In this document: one piece after another, positions 1-8,137 of the stretch
How positions within the stretch are numbered: position 1 is the stretch's first letter
How the letters are laid out: each line of letters opens with the position of its first letter
Origin: Ruminiclostridium sp.
Lineage (GTDB): Bacteria > Bacillota_A > Clostridia > Oscillospirales > Ruminococcaceae
Reading direction: 5' to 3'
Assembly (NCBI GenBank): GCA_017550775.1
Contig: JAFZOA010000729.1
Coordinates: forward strand, 1 to 10,856
Length of the DNA stretch: 10,856 nt
Position numbers and translations under genes: made by a program
The notes under the pieces: generated by a model
The model's database searches: none
What the model was told of the DNA's origin: nothing
The model's input: the letters and a program-made list of their open reading frames with translations, nothing else

Positions 1-84
1 CGGGCAAATTTGCACCTTTCGGGTCGTCACGAGCGCGTATTCGTCGTAATTTTCTGCGTTTTGCTCAATTTTCTCTGCGTTCAA
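1..84 (-). CDS. Possible start of a further minus-strand gene, cut by the window edge
   Basis: Reading leftward from a TTG at 84-82, the frame stays open for 28 codons to the window edge and begins LNAEKIEQNAENYDEYALVT, a composition that could be a real polar N-terminus. The frame is open back to a TGA near 146-148, but the only in-frame start codons I see are TTGs (at 84 and near 114), with no ATG or GTG. A GAGGG lies directly before the TTG at 84, which is too close for a normal ribosome site. It follows the strong terminator at 113-143, so it would need its own promoter, and I see none. An opposite-strand frame is also open here, so this may be non-coding. I do not recognise a family. Confidence 0.22.
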   Translation of the reverse strand, partial: MNAEKIEQNAENYDEYALVTTRKVQICP

Positions 85-112
85 CCCTCGCCGGATGTCG
101 CTTTTGCTGCAC

Positions 113-143
113 AAAAACGCCCCCTGCCATACCGCAAGGGGCG
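113..143 (-). terminator. Rho-independent terminator of the MMPL/heptad-protein operon
   Basis: Read on the minus strand, CGCCCCTTGC pairs with GCAGGGGGCG (10 bp with one G-U) around a GGTATG loop, and TTTTT follows immediately. It lies 35 bases after the stop of the heptad-repeat protein and points the right way to end that operon. Confidence 0.88.
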
Positions 144-178
144 CTTGTCACTTATCTGCTGTCATTCCGGGGAGCCGG

Positions 179-2398
179 TCACTTCTCTATCGCAGCGGTG
201 CGGTAGATGAACTTCACGCTGCCTGTGCCGCCGGTGTAAGTCCCGTACTGCTCCGAGAGCTCCGATACCGCGTTCAGGCGGTCTATCATGCCGCCGAGGT
301 CGCCGTCCACGAGCGTTACTATCTTGCTGACACCCTCGTCGTTGAACTTTCTGCACCCGTCTGAGAGCTGCTCCGAGCCGTCGGTGAGCTGTGTTATACC
401 GTCGATGAGCGCCGGGACATTGCCGTCGAGCTCCGCGATACCGTCACAGAGCTGTCCGGAGCCGTTGGCAAGTGCCGCTGTTCCGGAACTTAACTGCTCC
501 AGCCCGCCGTTAAACTGCTTTGCGCCGTCCGCCGCCTGCGCCACTCCTTCGGTGTACTGTGCAAGACCGGTGTAGAACGTGTTGTAGCTGTCGAGCTGAT
601 CTTTAAGGTCGGAAAGCTTCTTTACGCCCGCTTTTGCCTCGCTGAGCCCCGCCTTGATCTTATCCTGTACGTCCTTCGAGTTATAGTTCTGCTCTATCAG
701 CTCTGCGACCTTCCCGTCGGTTGTCTGCGCGATCATCGCGGTGATCTCGTCGGACTGCATCTGCTGTTCGGTGGCTGCCGCGATCTGCGCCTTTACCTCA
801 TCGGACTGCATCTGCTGCTCTGTTGCGGCTTCGATCTGCGCCTTTACCTCGTCCGACTGCATCTGCTGTCCCGCAGCACCGGTGAGCTTAGCCTGTGTCG
901 CTTCGTCGATCATGCCTGCCGCGACCGCCTGTTCGTACGCTTCGGGAGTCATTCCCTGGCTTTCGAGCACTGCCGCGAACACCTTCGCCTGCACAGCCTC
1001 GGTGACCTTGGCGGTAACTGTCTCCTTCACGGTCTCGACTACCTTCGCGGAGACCTGCTCCTTCACTGCCTTGGTGACCTCGGCTTCCACAGCCGCGCGG
1101 TTGGCTTCGACAACCTCGGTGACCTGCTGCATAGCGGTCTCCTTTGCCGTTTCGAGCACCTTGTCGCCGTCAAGGGAGGCGATGATCGCGTCGAGTGTCT
1201 GCGCGTAGTTGTCAATGGTCAGGGTATATCCTGTGATACCGGCGGCTTCAAGCTGTGTATTCGCCATGTCGAGCAGCGAGTTGAACACCTGCTCGCTTCC
1301 GGCGGAAAGGCTCGCGCTGTTGGAGTTGAGCGTGTCAAGTCCGGCGGAAAGCTTCTCGGAGCCGGTATAAAGCTGCGCGGCACCGTCGTTTGCGGCATTC
1401 GCGCCGTCCTTCAGCTGCGCGGCACCGTCGTACAGCGCGCTCACGCCGTCCGTCAGTGCGGAGGACTTATCGAGCAGCTCCGCGAGACCCTCGTGCAGTC
1501 TGTCCGAGCCGTCCATGAGGTTGTTCATTGCGTCCGTAAGCTTGTCGATGTCCTCGGTAAGCGTTCCCTCTTTGTCTCCGAGGTCAAGGTCGATGCCGTT
1601 GAACATCTCGTTGGTAGCGAGTGTTACGGTATTGGTCATCTCAAAGTCGGTCACGTCTGCGGCGATCTCGAAATATCCGGGGATATCGGCTATTTCCGAG
1701 CCGATAGTCTCAGCCATTCCCGGGAACGCCATGCCGATGACGAAAGTGCGGTCGCCGTCGTTGACGGTCTTGCCGTTTGTCACCGTTACATTGCCAAACC
1801 TGTCGTTGTCGAGCATTACGCCGGTGACAGCCGCGAACGGAACGTATATCCTGCTCGTTTCACCGTTTATAACCTTGTCCTCGTACTTGTTGTTGGTGTA
1901 GTCAAATCTGACAGTTACCCGTCCGCTCCTGCCGGCGAGCGCTTCCGGAGCGATCTCCTCGCCGTCGAGAGTATAGGTGACCTTCATATCTATCGGGAGT
2001 TCTTCGTTCGACGTTCCCTGATAGTAGATGTCCTTTCCGGCGGCGTTCCATGTACGCTCTCCGCCGTTCTCGCTGTATGTCTCGTCGCCCTTGACATTGG
2101 TAACTCCGGTCAGGGACGAGGTCTCTGTGAGAGTATCCCGGGAATCCGGGTTGGAGAGGTGGTCGCTTACGATCACCTTGTTGGTGCTGCCGTTAGCGTT
2201 TGCGAGCACATACACTGTCTCGTCCTTGCCCGGCTCGGCTTCCTCACGCTCGGTCTTTTCTTCCGCAGCGGGCTCCTCGGTCTGGACCTGAGCGCCGGTA
2301 TTCTCGTTGACTGCGTAGGCGGCGGTAGCTCCGACCGCTCCCGTAAGCATTGCGCAGCAGGCTATATAGGATATCTTCTTAATAAGTGACTGTTTCAT
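179..2398 (-). CDS. Secreted Leu/Gly heptad-repeat protein, partner of the MMPL transporter
   Basis: A 739-residue exported protein. Residues 1-29 are a signal peptide: KK near the N-terminus, a hydrophobic core, and an AYA site before VNENTG. An acidic linker (about 40-60) and a beta-rich domain (about 60-275) follow. Heptads of the xxxLxxG type (SALYDGAAQLKDGAN and similar) run about 290-370 and again about 612-685. Between them lies an Ala/Val/Glu/Lys-rich predicted coiled coil (about 415-480) and a triple 17-residue repeat (511-561). The protein ends SVKFIYRTAAIEK with no C-terminal membrane helix, unlike the YhgE/Pip membrane proteins that share such heptads. I therefore infer a soluble or wall-side protein. 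The start has GAAAGGAAG six bases upstream. The gene begins 34 bp after the MMPL gene in the same operon, so it probably acts with that exporter at the cell surface; substrate unknown. The family assignment is good, the function is not known. Confidence 0.85.
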   Translation of the reverse strand: MKQSLIKKISYIACCAMLTGAVGATAAYAVNENTGAQVQTEEPAAEEKTEREEAEPGKDETVYVLANANGSTNKVIVSDHLSNPDSRDTLTETSSLTGVTNVKGDETYSENGGERTWNAAGKDIYYQGTSNEELPIDMKVTYTLDGEEIAPEALAGRSGRVTVRFDYTNNKYEDKVINGETSRIYVPFAAVTGVMLDNDRFGNVTVTNGKTVNDGDRTFVIGMAFPGMAETIGSEIADIPGYFEIAADVTDFEMTNTVTLATNEMFNGIDLDLGDKEGTLTEDIDKLTDAMNNLMDGSDRLHEGLAELLDKSSALTDGVSALYDGAAQLKDGANAANDGAAQLYTGSEKLSAGLDTLNSNSASLSAGSEQVFNSLLDMANTQLEAAGITGYTLTIDNYAQTLDAIIASLDGDKVLETAKETAMQQVTEVVEANRAAVEAEVTKAVKEQVSAKVVETVKETVTAKVTEAVQAKVFAAVLESQGMTPEAYEQAVAAGMIDEATQAKLTGAAGQQMQSDEVKAQIEAATEQQMQSDEVKAQIAAATEQQMQSDEITAMIAQTTDGKVAELIEQNYNSKDVQDKIKAGLSEAKAGVKKLSDLKDQLDSYNTFYTGLAQYTEGVAQAADGAKQFNGGLEQLSSGTAALANGSGQLCDGIAELDGNVPALIDGITQLTDGSEQLSDGCRKFNDEGVSKIVTLVDGDLGGMIDRLNAVSELSEQYGTYTGGTGSVKFIYRTAAIEK
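716..868 (-). repeat. Three tandem 51-bp (17-residue) repeats inside the heptad-repeat gene
   Basis: Copies lie at 818-868, 767-817 and 716-766 in reading order and encode QQMQSDEVKAQIEAATE, QQMQSDEVKAQIAAATE and QQMQSDEITAMIAQTTD. By hand count the first two agree at 43 of 51 bases, while the third has drifted further. The period is exactly 17 residues, so copies can be gained or lost without a frameshift. The predicted structure is helical and extends the coiled-coil stalk. Confidence 0.9.
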
Positions 2399-2432
2399 AG
2401 TTATCTTCCTTTCGTTATATATTGCAGGTCGT

Positions 2433-4544
2433 TCAATGACTGTGCAGAAGTCTTCCGATGTGTCCGTGGGAAGCGGACTTTTCTCCGTTCATTCCGAGCG
2501 TCGTGTGTCTTATTACCGTGTCACAGAGCATCAGAAGCGCCGGGAGTATGAATATTACGCATACCATGCTTATCACAGCGCCGCGCGCCATGAGCATACA
2601 CATCGAGCTTATGATGTCGATGTCGGAATATACCGCAACTCCGAAGGTCGCCGCGAACAATCCCATGCCGCTGACGATTATCGACGGTATCGAGGTTGTG
2701 AGCGCTGTCATGACCGCATCGTGCTTATCCGCACCGCCTATACGCTCGGACTTGTACCGGGTGGTCATAAGTATCGCGTAATCGACTGTCGCGCCAAGCT
2801 GTATCGTGCTGATGCAGATAGGAGCTATGAACGGGAGCGACTGACCGAAGAAATGCGGGAGACCGAGGTTGATGAAGGTCGCGAGTTCTATTACAGCTAT
2901 CAGAATGAAGGGTAAGGATACCGACTTCTCAACTATCGCTATTATCACGAATATCGCAAGTATCGACACCGCGCTTACCACTTCAAAGTCGTGACCGGTC
3001 GTTTCGATCATGTCCTTTGTGCAGGGCGCTTCGCCTATCAGCATACCGCCCTCGTCGTACTTCTTGAGTATCGCGTTCAGGTCGTCAAGCTGGGCGTTCA
3101 CCGCGTCGCTCGCTACCTTGTACTCCGAGCTTACGAGGATAAGCTCCCACTTGTTGCTGATTAGCGTTTCCTTCAGCCGGTCGGGAATGACCTCCTCCGG
3201 TACGAGCGGACCTACCACGCTTTCAAGCCCGAGCACATACTTTACGCCGTCAACCTTCTCCATTTCGCCGATCATCGAGCGTACGTCCTTCGCGCTTGTG
3301 TCGGAATCCACCAGCAGCATGTGGGTCGAAGCCATGTCGAAGTTGTCACGGAGCTTGCTGTTTGCTATCACATAGTCTATATCCTCAGGCAGGCACTCTC
3401 CGAGATCGTAATAAACCTCTGCATTGGTCTTTGAGTAGCCGTAGTACGCCGGGAATATCAGCATCGCGAACACCGCTATGAATACCGGGAATACCTTTGT
3501 GATGCCCTTTGCGAGCTTGCTCATGTCGGGTATCAGCGAGCGGTGCTTTGTCGCCTGGAGCGGCTTGTCAAGCAGCAGTATCAGCGCCGGGAGCACTGTC
3601 ACGCAGCCGACCACTCCGAGCAGAACGCCCTTCGCCATTACGATACCGAGGTCTGCGCCGAGGGTGAAGGACATGAAGCAGAGCGCTATGAAGCCGGCTA
3701 TCGTGGTAACGGAGCTTCCGAGCACGCTGGTGAGCGTTTCGTGTATCGCCTCCGCCATTGCTTCCTTGTGGTCGCTTATTGTGCGGAGCTTCTCATTGTA
3801 GCTGTGCCAGAGGAAGATCGAGTAGTCCATGGTCACCGCGAGCTGTAACACCGCTGACAGAGCCTTGGTGATGTAGCTTATCTCGCCCATGAAGTAGTTG
3901 CTTCCGAGGTTCATCAGTATCATCATACCGATGCTCGTGAGGAACACGAAGGGCACCAGCCAGCTGTCGAGAAAGATCATCATTGCTATGCAGGCGAGCG
4001 CTACAGCGATACCCACATATATCGGTTCCTCCTTCTCGCAGAGATCCTTGAGGTCGGTGACGAGCGCCGACATTCCGGCTACGAACGCCTGTTTGCCTGC
4101 GATGCCGCGGATCTCTCTGATAGCGTCCATTGTCACGTCCTCAGAGGTGCCGCTGTCGAAGAACACCGCCATTATCGTGGCGTTCCCTTTATTGAACGCG
4201 CTGTACACCTTTTCGGGGAGCATCTCCTTCGGTACCGAAAGATCGGCTAAGTTCTCATAACACAGCACCGTGTCAACGTGATCGACGGTTTTGATATCGT
4301 CCGCGAGCTGTGCTATGTCCTTTCCGGGCATATCCTCCAGTACGATGAGCGAGAACGCGCCCTTGCCGAACTCGTTCTTAAGCTCCTCCTGTCCTATCAC
4401 CGTTTCCATGTCCGACGGTAAGTAGTCGAGCATGTCGTAATTGATCCTTGTGCCGATCATACCGAGTATCGCCGGGATCATAAGCAGCAGGCTTATTATC
4501 AGTATCGGCTTGCGGTATTTCACGACTGCGTTTGCGAATTTCAT
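2433..4544 (-). CDS. MMPL-family (RND superfamily) transporter, 12 membrane helices
   Basis: A 703-residue inner-membrane exporter made of two similar halves, each with one helix, a large outside loop, then five helices. Helices lie near residues 13-30, 174-192, 196-213, 228-246, 275-292, 305-325, 350-367, 522-538, 543-560, 572-593, 617-635 and 650-672; loops are about 31-173 and 368-521. The Asp-Tyr pairs that relay protons in MmpL proteins are present in both TM4 (VTMDYSIFL, D240-Y241) and TM10 (ATVDYAILM, D588-Y589), so it looks active and proton-driven. Length fits the shorter Gram-positive MMPL proteins. The frame is open upstream to 5054, but MKFANAVVKYRKPIL is a typical N-terminus and has its own GAAAGGAAG seven bases before. 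It is first in an operon with the heptad-repeat protein. The substrate cannot be read from the sequence; lipids or hydrophobic molecules are typical of the family. Confidence 0.92.
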   Translation of the reverse strand: MKFANAVVKYRKPILIISLLLMIPAILGMIGTRINYDMLDYLPSDMETVIGQEELKNEFGKGAFSLIVLEDMPGKDIAQLADDIKTVDHVDTVLCYENLADLSVPKEMLPEKVYSAFNKGNATIMAVFFDSGTSEDVTMDAIREIRGIAGKQAFVAGMSALVTDLKDLCEKEEPIYVGIAVALACIAMMIFLDSWLVPFVFLTSIGMMILMNLGSNYFMGEISYITKALSAVLQLAVTMDYSIFLWHSYNEKLRTISDHKEAMAEAIHETLTSVLGSSVTTIAGFIALCFMSFTLGADLGIVMAKGVLLGVVGCVTVLPALILLLDKPLQATKHRSLIPDMSKLAKGITKVFPVFIAVFAMLIFPAYYGYSKTNAEVYYDLGECLPEDIDYVIANSKLRDNFDMASTHMLLVDSDTSAKDVRSMIGEMEKVDGVKYVLGLESVVGPLVPEEVIPDRLKETLISNKWELILVSSEYKVASDAVNAQLDDLNAILKKYDEGGMLIGEAPCTKDMIETTGHDFEVVSAVSILAIFVIIAIVEKSVSLPFILIAVIELATFINLGLPHFFGQSLPFIAPICISTIQLGATVDYAILMTTRYKSERIGGADKHDAVMTALTTSIPSIIVSGMGLFAATFGVAVYSDIDIISSMCMLMARGAVISMVCVIFILPALLMLCDTVIRHTTLGMNGEKSASHGHIGRLLHSH

Positions 4545-4551
4545 GATCGTT

Positions 4552-4560
4552 CTTCCTTTC
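4552..4560 (-). promoter_or_regulatory. Ribosome-binding site fixing the MMPL start
   Basis: GAAAGGAAG on the minus strand, seven bases before the ATG at 4544. The same nine bases precede the heptad-repeat gene (2405-2413). It supports the 703-residue form over the longest open frame, which would begin inside the neighbouring coding region and cross its terminator. Confidence 0.8.
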
Positions 4561-4613
4561 TTTATTTGATGTAAGCTTTCGGGTCTATCTTCTCCTTTTC
4601 TCTTTACAACTGC

Positions 4614-4622
4614 ATTATAGCA
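4614..4622 (-). promoter_or_regulatory. Extended -10 promoter of the MMPL operon
   Basis: On the minus strand TGCTATAAT gives a perfect -10 hexamer with the TGn extension, about 70 bases before the MMPL start. At 17-bp spacing the -35 position reads TTTTCT, a poor match, so the promoter depends either on the extended -10 or on an activator. The large dyad at 4643-4697 abuts the -35 position. Confidence 0.7.
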
Positions 4623-4633
4623 CGCTTTGCGGC

Positions 4634-4697
4634 AAAAGAAAACGGTCAGTTTGCCTGTCCGTGTACAAAACTCATACACGGCAGACAAAACTGACCG
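4634..4697 (-). repeat. Long imperfect inverted repeat with T-run: second terminator or operator
   Basis: The arms at 4643-4665 and 4675-4697 start with a perfect seven-base CGGTCAG/CTGACCG match and end in CCGTGTA/TACACGG. They pair over about 22 bp with two one-base bulges and one C-A mismatch, which is a G-U pair in minus-strand RNA. The loop is CAAAACTCA. On the minus strand the stem is followed by TTTTCTTTT (4642-4634). It could be a back-up terminator for the gene to the right, or a dyad operator beside the MMPL promoter. Confidence 0.6.
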
Positions 4698-4726
4698 AAA
4701 TTTAGGCATGGCAGGTATGGATGCAC

Positions 4727-4759
4727 AAAAAAGTGACCTCCCCATTCCGGGAAGGTCAC
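4727..4759 (-). terminator. Rho-independent terminator after the pseudo-P-type ATPase gene
   Basis: On the minus strand GTGACCTTCCC pairs with GGGGAGGTCAC (11 bp, one G-U) around GGAAT and is followed by TTTTTT. It begins 21 bases after the stop codon. Confidence 0.88.
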
Positions 4760-4780
4760 CGTAACACATAATATTCTTCG

Positions 4781-7700
4781 TCAATATCGCCTGAAGCCCT
4801 GCAGGAACAGCATTATCGCAAGCCACAGCATATTCCAGCCTATCAGTATCTCCGGCGAGAATACGAATGTGTAAGACGAGAACGAGAGGAAGATCAGGAA
4901 CAGAACACCGACAACGATGCCGAACAGCATCACTCCTCTTGACATACTCACGTCTTTGAGCAGCTTCTTTGACGCGTTGATGCCTTTCGCGAGGGAAACA
5001 AAGCTTCCGGTGCAGGAAAGCGCCCCACAGCCGCTCGGAGTGTAGGCGGTGCATTCGCCGTACAGCTTGTGCAGGCTCGCACCGATTATCTTTATCTTCT
5101 CGGGGTCTATATCGAACAAGTCGGAAATCTTGCCCGTGGTTATCAGCGAATCCGTGGTCTTCAGGTGGACCGAAACTCCGCGGTCGGTAAGCTCTTTGAG
5201 CTCGGAGCGCACTGCCGGATTTGCTGTAAGGCGAATGAAGAATATCACCGCGAGCTCTCCGCCGACTGCGAGATACACACTGTCGGAGCCGTTGCGCGAG
5301 TACTTGGCGATCGCGCTCATTTCCGGTATCTTGATGCTGTGATGCTTCATATGCTCACGGCTTCCGAGGATAAGGCGCTTGTTCTCATACCAGCCCATAA
5401 CGCCCATGTTGTCCTCATAGACGCAGCCGTCTATCTTCACCAGCATATCCTTGTTGCCGCCTATCATATCGAACAGAAGGCTCGACATCACCGATTCGCT
5501 GCTTACCGCGAGGCTCGCCGCAAGTATTATCGCCTGATCGAGCGAAATGCTGTTGATCGAGTTCTGGAGCTTGCATGGCTTGATATTTGTACATTCCACC
5601 GCCGATTTCGGGAACAGGGTGGACGCGTCCACCAGAACGGAGTTGGTCTCTCCGAATTCCTCCGCCGAGGTGTAGCCGAGAAGCGTTCCGCCGTGTTTGA
5701 GCATCTTCTTTGACGCGCGCCGGAACGGATTGTTTACCATGAACATCATCGAGAACGGGGACATGATCGTTACGAACGCCACAAATACCGAGCTTGCCCA
5801 GTAGATGTTGTTCTCAAAGACCTTTACGCCGTTCACCTCGTTGCCGTTGGGTACGAAATAGGCGACAAGTCCCATTACAAGACCTATTGCGAGAGATATC
5901 GGAACGAGCTTCCTCGACACCCTGTCCGCGAGGTCTTCACAGTAACTCTTTTTGAGGAAGTCCGTGAACAGCTCGGTCTTGCGCATGGTCACAAGGTACG
6001 GGAGCTCCGAGAGCACACCCTTGGTAAATGCGGAGGCTTCGCTCTGTCCGTCGATCACCTCGGCATAATACCGGCTCGCGTCGGAGGATATAAAGCGGTA
6101 GTTGCGCCTTGCACGCGCTATCATGCTTAGCTTCCCGAAAGAGTTGAACAGCAGCCCGAGCAGCGTCACGGGTATGTAGATGAACGCCCTTCCCTGCTGG
6201 AGATCGTTGGTGTCCATGAGGTGAAGCACCGAGGCAATCAGCGACAAAGTGCAGCTCACCGCGCAGACGCTGTCACAGTCCGGACGCAGCCGGAACAGCT
6301 TTCCGAGGCCGCTTGTCATCACCGAGGAACAGAGCACCATTCCTATTACGCCGCAGATAAGGTTTGCGAACACAATCCCCTTACTGTCGAGCAGCCCGAT
6401 CTCGTTTCCGAACGCGCCTATCTTCTGCTGGATAAAGACGCGCTGGAGCACATCTATCACAATAAGTCCGAGCGTCACGATGAACAGAAGCACAGACCGG
6501 AGCCGCAGGCTCTTCTGCGTTTCAACGATATCCGTCCAGATGCCCGCGTCATCGTCGATGGCCTCGGGCTGGTCGCTGTCGTCGTAGAAATCAATATCAT
6601 CATCCGCGATATCTTCGAGCACAACGCTTGAAAGTCTGCGCTTTCGCTTTGAAGCGAGCTCCTTCATCTTCTGCTCGGCAAGCTCCGGGTCGCTCATGGG
6701 TATCTCGCCCGTGCGGAGCACCTTGTTTCCCTCTGACTCGACGTTTACGCTCAGAGTCGGGATGATTATCTTATCGAAGGGACCCGTATCGTAAACCGAG
6801 GACGGATCGGCATCGCGTTTATCCGAAAGCCTTTTCTGCTCTATCGTGTCGTTGATCGACTTTAAAACACGCTCTTCCTCCTCGGAATGCTTGCGAGGCT
6901 CTTTGTTCTCGCGCGTTCTGGGGATGAACTCCTTGATATCGTCACTGAGCTCAAAGGTCCCGTCGGGGTCAAGCCTGTATTCGCCGGTTTTTGACTCTAT
7001 ATCCGGCATAACCCGCGTATCACCGCCGACAATGCGTTCTATCGAGCGGGTGTCGTCCACCTGCGGCGGGGTCTGGGTCGACCTCAGGAGCTCGCGAAGC
7101 TCGTTGGAGTCAACTCCTATGGTATCTCCGGAAAGTCCTTCCGAGGATATCGTTTCTATCTGCTGTGTATATTCCGACTTCTTGCCGAACTCATAGGGGT
7201 TTATCGCGTTCAGGAAGTCGTCCGGGTCTTCAAGCTCGGTCTCCTTTATAAGAAGCTTCTGTGAGTCTATCTGTATCTTCTGCGCACGGAGCGTTTTTTC
7301 GAGCTCAATATCCTGATCGTCCGGAAGCACCGGAGAATACGCTCCCTCATCATCGCCCGAGGAAGGCATTTCGATCGGCAGATCCTGGAGCACTATGCTC
7401 TTTGTGGCAAAGCGCTTTTCCGCTTCTTCATCCGCCTTGTGCCTTTTTTCCGCTTCTATCGCGGCGAGACGTTCTCTTTCAGCTTCGAGCTTACGAGAGG
7501 CTTCATCTTCCTCGGCTCTCCTCTTCTCGTTCTCCTGTTCGAGCCTGAGCTTTTCTTCGGCTTCAAGCCGGGCATTCTCCTCACGCCGCTTTTCTTCCTC
7601 TTCGATACGACGGCGCTCGGCTTCTTCCTGCTCTCTGCGCTTCTTCTCCTCACGGGCACGAGCCGCTTCAAGCTCGGCAAGCCTGCGTTCTTCCTCAAGC

Positions 7701-8113
7701 TTCTGCTTCTTCGCAAGCTCTTCTCGCTTCTTTTCCTCGGCTATCCTCTGCTTTCTGGCGAGCTCCTCGCGCTTCTTTTCCTCGGCGGCGCGCTGTTTTT
7801 CCTCGAACTCGGCACGGCGCTTTTCTGCCTGAAGGCGCTTCTCCTCAAGCTCCCGACGGCGTTTTTCTTCTGCGGCAAGTCTGTCTGCGGCAGAACTGTC
7901 CGCGGCAGAATTGTCTGACGATGCATCGCCGTTCTTCGGGTCCTTGCCGAATACTATTTTATATGGATCGGAATCAGCGCTTTTGCTCCTGCCTGCTGAT
8001 GAAGGCTTTTCGCCGAGAATATCGCTAAGTATGTCATCGGCGTTGTCAACGGAACCGCTGCCGCCTTTATTTCCGTACTTGTCGAGTATATCGTCAAGTG
8101 AAAAATCCGACAT
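4781..8113 (-). CDS. Degenerate P1B-type ATPase-like membrane protein with long charged coiled-coil N-terminus
   Basis: A 1110-residue protein. Residues 1-35 carry two DDIL motifs; 78-238 is an almost pure Glu/Lys/Arg/Ala helix; 239-535 is acidic and probably disordered. Eight predicted helices follow (about 538-556, 578-598, 614-632, 643-661, 735-754, 770-792, 1060-1078, 1086-1105), the P1B layout. LADRVSRKLVP (728-738) matches the conserved segment leading into P1B TM5, and ENKRLILGSREHM (910-922) matches the nucleotide-domain region. The catalytic motifs are decayed: DKTGT is VDASTLF (D829 kept), the TM6 CPC is SPF (785-787), TGD is TTD, SEHP is SESV, the actuator loop is short with no TGE, and GDGxND is missing. 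I infer a pseudoenzyme, perhaps a membrane scaffold or sensor. It starts 24 bp after rlmB with AAAGGAG upstream and is probably co-transcribed with it. The fold is likely; the role is unknown. Confidence 0.8.
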   Translation of the reverse strand: MSDFSLDDILDKYGNKGGSGSVDNADDILSDILGEKPSSAGRSKSADSDPYKIVFGKDPKNGDASSDNSAADSSAADRLAAEEKRRRELEEKRLQAEKRRAEFEEKQRAAEEKKREELARKQRIAEEKKREELAKKQKLEEERRLAELEAARAREEKKRREQEEAERRRIEEEEKRREENARLEAEEKLRLEQENEKRRAEEDEASRKLEAERERLAAIEAEKRHKADEEAEKRFATKSIVLQDLPIEMPSSGDDEGAYSPVLPDDQDIELEKTLRAQKIQIDSQKLLIKETELEDPDDFLNAINPYEFGKKSEYTQQIETISSEGLSGDTIGVDSNELRELLRSTQTPPQVDDTRSIERIVGGDTRVMPDIESKTGEYRLDPDGTFELSDDIKEFIPRTRENKEPRKHSEEEERVLKSINDTIEQKRLSDKRDADPSSVYDTGPFDKIIIPTLSVNVESEGNKVLRTGEIPMSDPELAEQKMKELASKRKRRLSSVVLEDIADDDIDFYDDSDQPEAIDDDAGIWTDIVETQKSLRLRSVLLFIVTLGLIVIDVLQRVFIQQKIGAFGNEIGLLDSKGIVFANLICGVIGMVLCSSVMTSGLGKLFRLRPDCDSVCAVSCTLSLIASVLHLMDTNDLQQGRAFIYIPVTLLGLLFNSFGKLSMIARARRNYRFISSDASRYYAEVIDGQSEASAFTKGVLSELPYLVTMRKTELFTDFLKKSYCEDLADRVSRKLVPISLAIGLVMGLVAYFVPNGNEVNGVKVFENNIYWASSVFVAFVTIMSPFSMMFMVNNPFRRASKKMLKHGGTLLGYTSAEEFGETNSVLVDASTLFPKSAVECTNIKPCKLQNSINSISLDQAIILAASLAVSSESVMSSLLFDMIGGNKDMLVKIDGCVYEDNMGVMGWYENKRLILGSREHMKHHSIKIPEMSAIAKYSRNGSDSVYLAVGGELAVIFFIRLTANPAVRSELKELTDRGVSVHLKTTDSLITTGKISDLFDIDPEKIKIIGASLHKLYGECTAYTPSGCGALSCTGSFVSLAKGINASKKLLKDVSMSRGVMLFGIVVGVLFLIFLSFSSYTFVFSPEILIGWNMLWLAIMLFLQGFRRY

Positions 8114-8137
8114 TCAAGCCGTCTCCTTTCATAGAGT

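Noticed and set aside
1493..2389. Open plus-strand frame of 298 codons opposite the heptad-repeat gene
   Set aside because: It is antisense to a well-supported gene with signal peptide, repeats and ribosome site. Its protein lacks recognisable domains, and codon bias in this GC-rich repetitive gene explains the open frame.
4545..5054. N-terminal extension of the MMPL frame by 170 codons
   Set aside because: It would start inside the pseudo-ATPase gene, cross that gene's terminator and the MMPL promoter, and add a non-family sequence. The start at 4544 has its own ribosome site.
7395..7918. Ser/Phe/Leu-rich plus-strand frames opposite the coiled coil, and Arg-rich minus-strand frames nearby
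   Set aside because: These are other-frame readings of repetitive Glu/Lys/Ala codons in the coiled-coil region.
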